Positions 6,904 to 8,927 of a stretch of 8,927 nt of DNA are shown in pieces. The notes under the pieces are model-generated. The model ran no database searches and had not been told where the DNA came from. It worked only from the letters and a program-made list of their open reading frames with translations. The stretch spans positions 1-8,927 of the forward strand of contig JAAYVT010000619.1 in assembly GCA_012517025.1 (NCBI GenBank). The letters are read 5' to 3'. Numbering within the stretch: position 1 is the stretch's first letter; every line of letters starts with the position of its first letter. The translations under genes and the position numbers were made by a program. This stretch comes from Phyllobacteriaceae bacterium. Its GTDB lineage: Bacteria > Pseudomonadota > Alphaproteobacteria > Rhizobiales > Ancalomicrobiaceae.

Positions 6904-7059
6904 ATGTCTCGATCGATGTTCGCATCCGTCCCCGAAGCCCGAACCGCCGTCGCGACGGATCGATCGATGGTTGCCGCCGAGCGTCTTCGCCACGCTCTCG
7001 AGACGCGGTACGACGTTGTGGTAGTTGGTGTCGACGAAAATAATCATCTGTTCGTATGA
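6904..7059 (+). CDS. Possible small protein, unrecognised
   Basis: An open frame of 51 residues starting MSRSMFASVPEA and ending ENNHLFV. A good GGAGAG Shine-Dalgarno (6891-6896) sits 7 bases before the ATG. I do not recognise it. A predicted helix (AAERLRHALETR) is followed by a short hydrophobic strand (YDVVVVGV). It begins 82 bases after cobQ. Against it, third-position GC over codons 1-39 is no higher than first-position GC (about 27 of 39 each by hand count), unlike its neighbours. The last third enters an AT-rich island. An overlapping minus-strand frame (6853-7132) is equally open. It is either a small real gene or a chance frame with a chance ribosome site. Confidence 0.35.
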   Translation: MSRSMFASVPEARTAVATDRSMVAAERLRHALETRYDVVVVGVDENNHLFV

Positions 7060-7200
7060 AATATTATCGTATTTGAAAAATCGGAGAATTTCAGTGTTCT
7101 GTCTGCGAATGAAGCGAAGACGTTTCATATGAAATAGAAATAACTGGGGTGTTTCGAACATTCCAGAGTCTGTTGTGTCATCGAAAATGACCAATCGAAT
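7017..7200. other. AT-rich island with repeated TTCRTATGAAAT motifs
   Basis: This stretch is clearly poorer in G+C than anything else in the window. It lies between the possible small ORF and the membrane-protein gene. TTCGTATGAAAT (7051-7062) and TTCATATGAAAT (7124-7135) are near-identical. The second contains a perfect 12-base palindrome, TTTCATATGAAA (7123-7134). A related ATCGTATTTGAAA occurs at 7066-7078. Smaller dyads are TGTT-TCG-AACA (7150-7160) and GTCAT-CGAAA-ATGAC (7177-7191). I see no clear -35/-10 pair. It looks like a promoter/operator region for the downstream gene, or DNA of foreign origin. Confidence 0.5.
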
Positions 7201-7642
7201 GTGGCTTTCTCTCGTGACCGACTTCCTGCGCTTCGCCCTCCGTCGGTTGACCGGTTGGATGGTGATGCTCCTCGCGCTCGCGGCCGTCGGTCTCGTTCTT
7301 CTGTTGTATCCGGTTCGCCCGCAGCCACGCGAAAGCCTCGTCGTCGAAGCGACCGCACCGGATGCGCATTCCGTCGTTCGCGTCATGCGTCACGACAACG
7401 GGATGGGCTTCGGCCTCGGCGAGGAGTGGGGCGTCGTCCTCGTCGATCGGGAGAGCCGATGGTTCGGCCGCAAGGTCGAGACCGTCGCGGAGTTCGACAG
7501 CGACCGTCTCGACGATCGCGCCGTCCGCGTCGAGTGGCGCGACGCCAACCATGCGGTGGTGACGTTGCCCGGCGGAACGCGGATCATCAGCCGCGGGAAG
7601 CCCGCCGCCGGCCTCGCCGTCGATCTGCGGACCGCTCCTTGA
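7187..7642 (+). CDS. Small single-pass membrane protein of unknown function
   Basis: A 151-residue protein I do not recognise. A basic amphipathic N-terminus (TDFLRFALRR) is followed by one strong membrane segment (about residues 22-41, GWMVMLLALAAVGLVLLLY) and then a soluble domain of about 110 residues. The soluble part is beta-like, with GMGFGLGEEWGVVLVDRE, FDSDRLDDRAVRVEWRD and HAVVTLPGGTRIISRG, and has no cysteines or obvious catalytic motif. By the positive-inside rule the C-terminal domain should be outside the cytoplasmic membrane. Codon use past the first few codons is GC3-rich and gene-like. The start is uncertain: ATG 7187, GTG 7175 and ATG 7199 are in frame and none has a convincing Shine-Dalgarno. 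The AT-rich island lies immediately upstream. Its stop is 7 bases from the cobD stop on the other strand, with no terminator between. Confidence 0.75.
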   Translation: MTNRMWLSLVTDFLRFALRRLTGWMVMLLALAAVGLVLLLYPVRPQPRESLVVEATAPDAHSVVRVMRHDNGMGFGLGEEWGVVLVDRESRWFGRKVETVAEFDSDRLDDRAVRVEWRDANHAVVTLPGGTRIISRGKPAAGLAVDLRTAP

Positions 7643-7649
7643 TCCCCGC

Positions 7650-8645
7650 TCAGACGAGCGCGAAGGCCACCAGCAGCACCGCGAACGCCGTCGCTTGGAC
7701 GGCCAGCGCCGCGCGGTAGAGCCCGAGCGCCCGGCGGACGTCGGCGGCGACGAGATCGCGCCGGCCGTCGCCCATCCATGCCCCGTCGTAGACCTCGCCT
7801 TCGTAGACGCGCGGTCCGGCGAGGGCGAGGCCGAGCGCCCCGGCCATCGCCGCTTCCGGCCAGCCGGCGTTGGGCGAACGGTGGGAGCCGGCATCGCGGC
7901 GGATCGCGGCGATCGCGGTGCGGGCGTCGGCGCCCGGCGTGATCGTGGCGGCGAGGACGAGCCACAGCGCCGAGAGCCGCGACGCCGGCAGATTGACCAG
8001 ATCGTCGCACCGCGCCGCCGCCCAGCCGAAGGCCTCGTGGCGCGGCGTGCGATGGCCGATCATGCTGTCGGCGGTGTTGGCCGCCTTGTAGAGGACGCCG
8101 CCGGGCAGCCCCGCCGCCGCCGTCCAGAACAACGGCGCGACGATGCCGTCGGAGAAGTTCTCGGCGAGGCTCTCGATCGCGGCGCGCGCCACGCCGGCCT
8201 CGTCGAGCCGGCTCGGATCGCGCCCGACGATCATCGACACCGCCCGCCGTCCGGCCGGAAGGTCGCGCTCCAGCGCCTCGGCGACGGCGCGGACGTGGGT
8301 GTCGAGGCTCCGCTGCGCCGGCAGGCTCGCCGCCAGGATGCCGACGAGGAGCAGGCCGGCGAAGCCGGGAACCAGCGCCTCCAGTCCGCTCTGCAGCCCC
8401 CACGCGATGCCGCCGGTGATCGCCAGCACGGCGATCAGCGTGACGACGCCGGCGGCCCGGCGCAACGGGGCACCGAAATCGTCGCGGTTGAGAACCCGAT
8501 CGAACCCGCCGATCAGACGACCGATCCAGGTGACGGGATGGCCGATCGCGGCGTAGAGAGGAGCCGGCCAGCCGACCGCGCCCTCCAGCGCGAGCGCGAC
8601 GAGCGCCGTCACGAGGGTCGAGGCAGGCCAGGGAACGAGCGACAT
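7650..8645 (-). CDS. cobD: Adenosylcobinamide-phosphate synthase (CobD/CbiB), integral membrane
   Basis: The 331-residue membrane enzyme joins the aminopropanol arm (as aminopropanol phosphate in many species) to adenosylcobyric acid. Several hydrophobic segments are visible (about 11-25, 65-83, 91-110, 223-236, 265-277, 313-331). Family motifs are GHPVTWIG (35-42), GRDPSRLDEAGVARAAIESLAENFSDGIVAPLFW (141-174), YKAANTADSMIGHR (186-199), DDLVNLPASRL (214-224) and SPNAGWPEAAMAGALG (257-272). I chose ATG at 8645 because the family N-terminus is short and hydrophobic and a weak GGAT lies before it. An in-frame ATG at 8696 would add 17 residues, lacks a ribosome site and runs deep into cobC. Cobalamin genes cobO/cobQ lie on the other strand to the left and cobC runs divergently to the right. 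Confidence 0.94.
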   Translation of the reverse strand: MSLVPWPASTLVTALVALALEGAVGWPAPLYAAIGHPVTWIGRLIGGFDRVLNRDDFGAPLRRAAGVVTLIAVLAITGGIAWGLQSGLEALVPGFAGLLLVGILAASLPAQRSLDTHVRAVAEALERDLPAGRRAVSMIVGRDPSRLDEAGVARAAIESLAENFSDGIVAPLFWTAAAGLPGGVLYKAANTADSMIGHRTPRHEAFGWAAARCDDLVNLPASRLSALWLVLAATITPGADARTAIAAIRRDAGSHRSPNAGWPEAAMAGALGLALAGPRVYEGEVYDGAWMGDGRRDLVAADVRRALGLYRAALAVQATAFAVLLVAFALV

Positions 8646-8646
8646 G
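8643..8646. other. Overlapping divergent start codons of cobD and cobC (CATG)
   Basis: The palindrome CATG gives ATG on both strands: cobC starts at 8644 on plus and cobD at 8645 on minus. cobC has AGGGA (8630-8634) 9 bases upstream, inside the cobD coding region. cobD has only a weak GGAT inside the cobC coding region. There is therefore no intergenic space, and any promoters must lie within the partner gene. Confidence 0.6.
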
Positions 8647-8927
8647 AGCGATCCGAAGACGAACGGCGGCAACCGGGGCGAAGCGGCCGCCTCCATCTAT
8701 CACGGCGGCGATCTCGCGCAAATCCGCGCCCGCTTCCCCGATGCACCGGAGCCCTGGATCGACCTCTCCACCGGCATCGATCCGATCGCCTGGGCGGTGC
8801 CGCCGTTGCCCCCGGAGGTGTGGACCCGTCTTCCCGAGCCGGCATCGGTGGCGCGCCTGGAGGCGGTCGCCGCCGCCGCCTTCGGGGTCGCCGATCCCGC
8901 TTGCGTCGCCGCCGTGCCGGGCACCCA
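8644..8927 (+). CDS. cobC: CobC, threonine-phosphate decarboxylase / aminotransferase-like (5' part only)
   Basis: Only the first 94 codons are inside the window; the gene runs off the right edge. The PLP-dependent class I/II aminotransferase-fold enzyme is thought to decarboxylate L-threonine O-3-phosphate to (R)-1-amino-2-propanol phosphate, the arm used by CobD. Visible family features are IYHGGDLAQIRARFP, PWIDLSTGIDP, LPEP near residue 66 and AVPGT at the edge; the PLP lysine would lie beyond the window. The D in STGIDP replaces the more usual N of STGINP. ATG 8644 is supported by AGGGA 9 bases upstream and by the short polar leader before IYHGG. Read in the plus direction, divergent from cobD, whose product acts on the same step. 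Confidence 0.88.
   Translation, partial: MSDPKTNGGNRGEAAASIYHGGDLAQIRARFPDAPEPWIDLSTGIDPIAWAVPPLPPEVWTRLPEPASVARLEAVAAAAFGVADPACVAAVPGT

Noticed and set aside
5397..6905. Long minus-strand open frame antisense to cobQ
   Set aside because: cobQ has intact family motifs end to end on the plus strand; the antisense frame has no recognisable domain and is a byproduct of high GC3.
4639..8643. Cobalamin riboswitch associated with the cob genes
   Set aside because: I looked in the spacers before cobO, after cobQ and at the cobC/cobD junction. None has the B12-box-like sequence or enough room at the first and last sites.
8646..8696. Upstream ATG (8696) for cobD giving 17 more residues
   Set aside because: There is no ribosome site before it and the family N-terminus fits the 8645 start. 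It would extend the overlap with cobC.
1..8927. CRISPR arrays, tRNA/rRNA genes, insertion sequences or attachment sites
   Set aside because: No spaced repeats, tRNA cloverleaf, transposase frame or terminal inverted repeats were seen by eye on either strand.

Overview
The window is GC-rich DNA with strongly G/C-biased third codon positions. It carries a nitrogen-fixation fixABCX operon and an aerobic-type cobalamin gene set (cobO, cobQ, cobD, cobC). This fits a diazotrophic alphaproteobacterium, probably of the Hyphomicrobiales (Rhizobiales). That assignment is inferred from gene content and protein style, not from a marker gene.

Layout, left to right. (1) 82-699 encodes an exported DsbA-like thiol oxidoreductase with a Tat-like signal peptide. 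(2) 700-894 is a compact regulatory region. It holds a NifA-type enhancer (TGT-N10-ACA, 713-728), a strong intrinsic terminator (785-811) and a sigma-54 -24/-12 promoter (816-830). (3) 895-4638 is fixA, fixB, fixC and fixX, encoding an electron-bifurcating flavoprotein complex that supplies low-potential electrons to nitrogenase. A 141-bp gap between fixC and fixX contains a second sigma-54-like element, a hairpin and a repeated octamer. (4) 4729-6821 is cobO and cobQ, overlapping by one base, which adenosylate the corrin ring and amidate it to adenosylcobyric acid. (5) 6822-7186 has no confident gene. It contains one possible small ORF (6904-7059) and an AT-rich island with repeated TTCRTATGAAAT motifs. 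(6) 7187-7642 encodes a small single-pass membrane protein of unknown function. (7) 7650-8645 on the minus strand is cobD, which faces that gene tail to tail. (8) 8644 to the right edge on the plus strand is the start of cobC. The cobD and cobC start codons overlap head to head in one CATG.

How it works together. FixABCX would be switched on by NifA and RpoN during nitrogen fixation. The terminator between enhancer and promoter keeps upstream transcripts out. CobO, CobQ, CobC and CobD act in the late part of B12 synthesis: adenosylation, cobyric acid formation, then attachment of the aminopropanol arm. I saw no cobalamin riboswitch in the window. Most of the window is well-known biology. The parts worth a second look are the regulatory architecture around fixA and fixX, the fix-cob junction, the unresolved 6822-7186 stretch and the cobC/cobD shared start.
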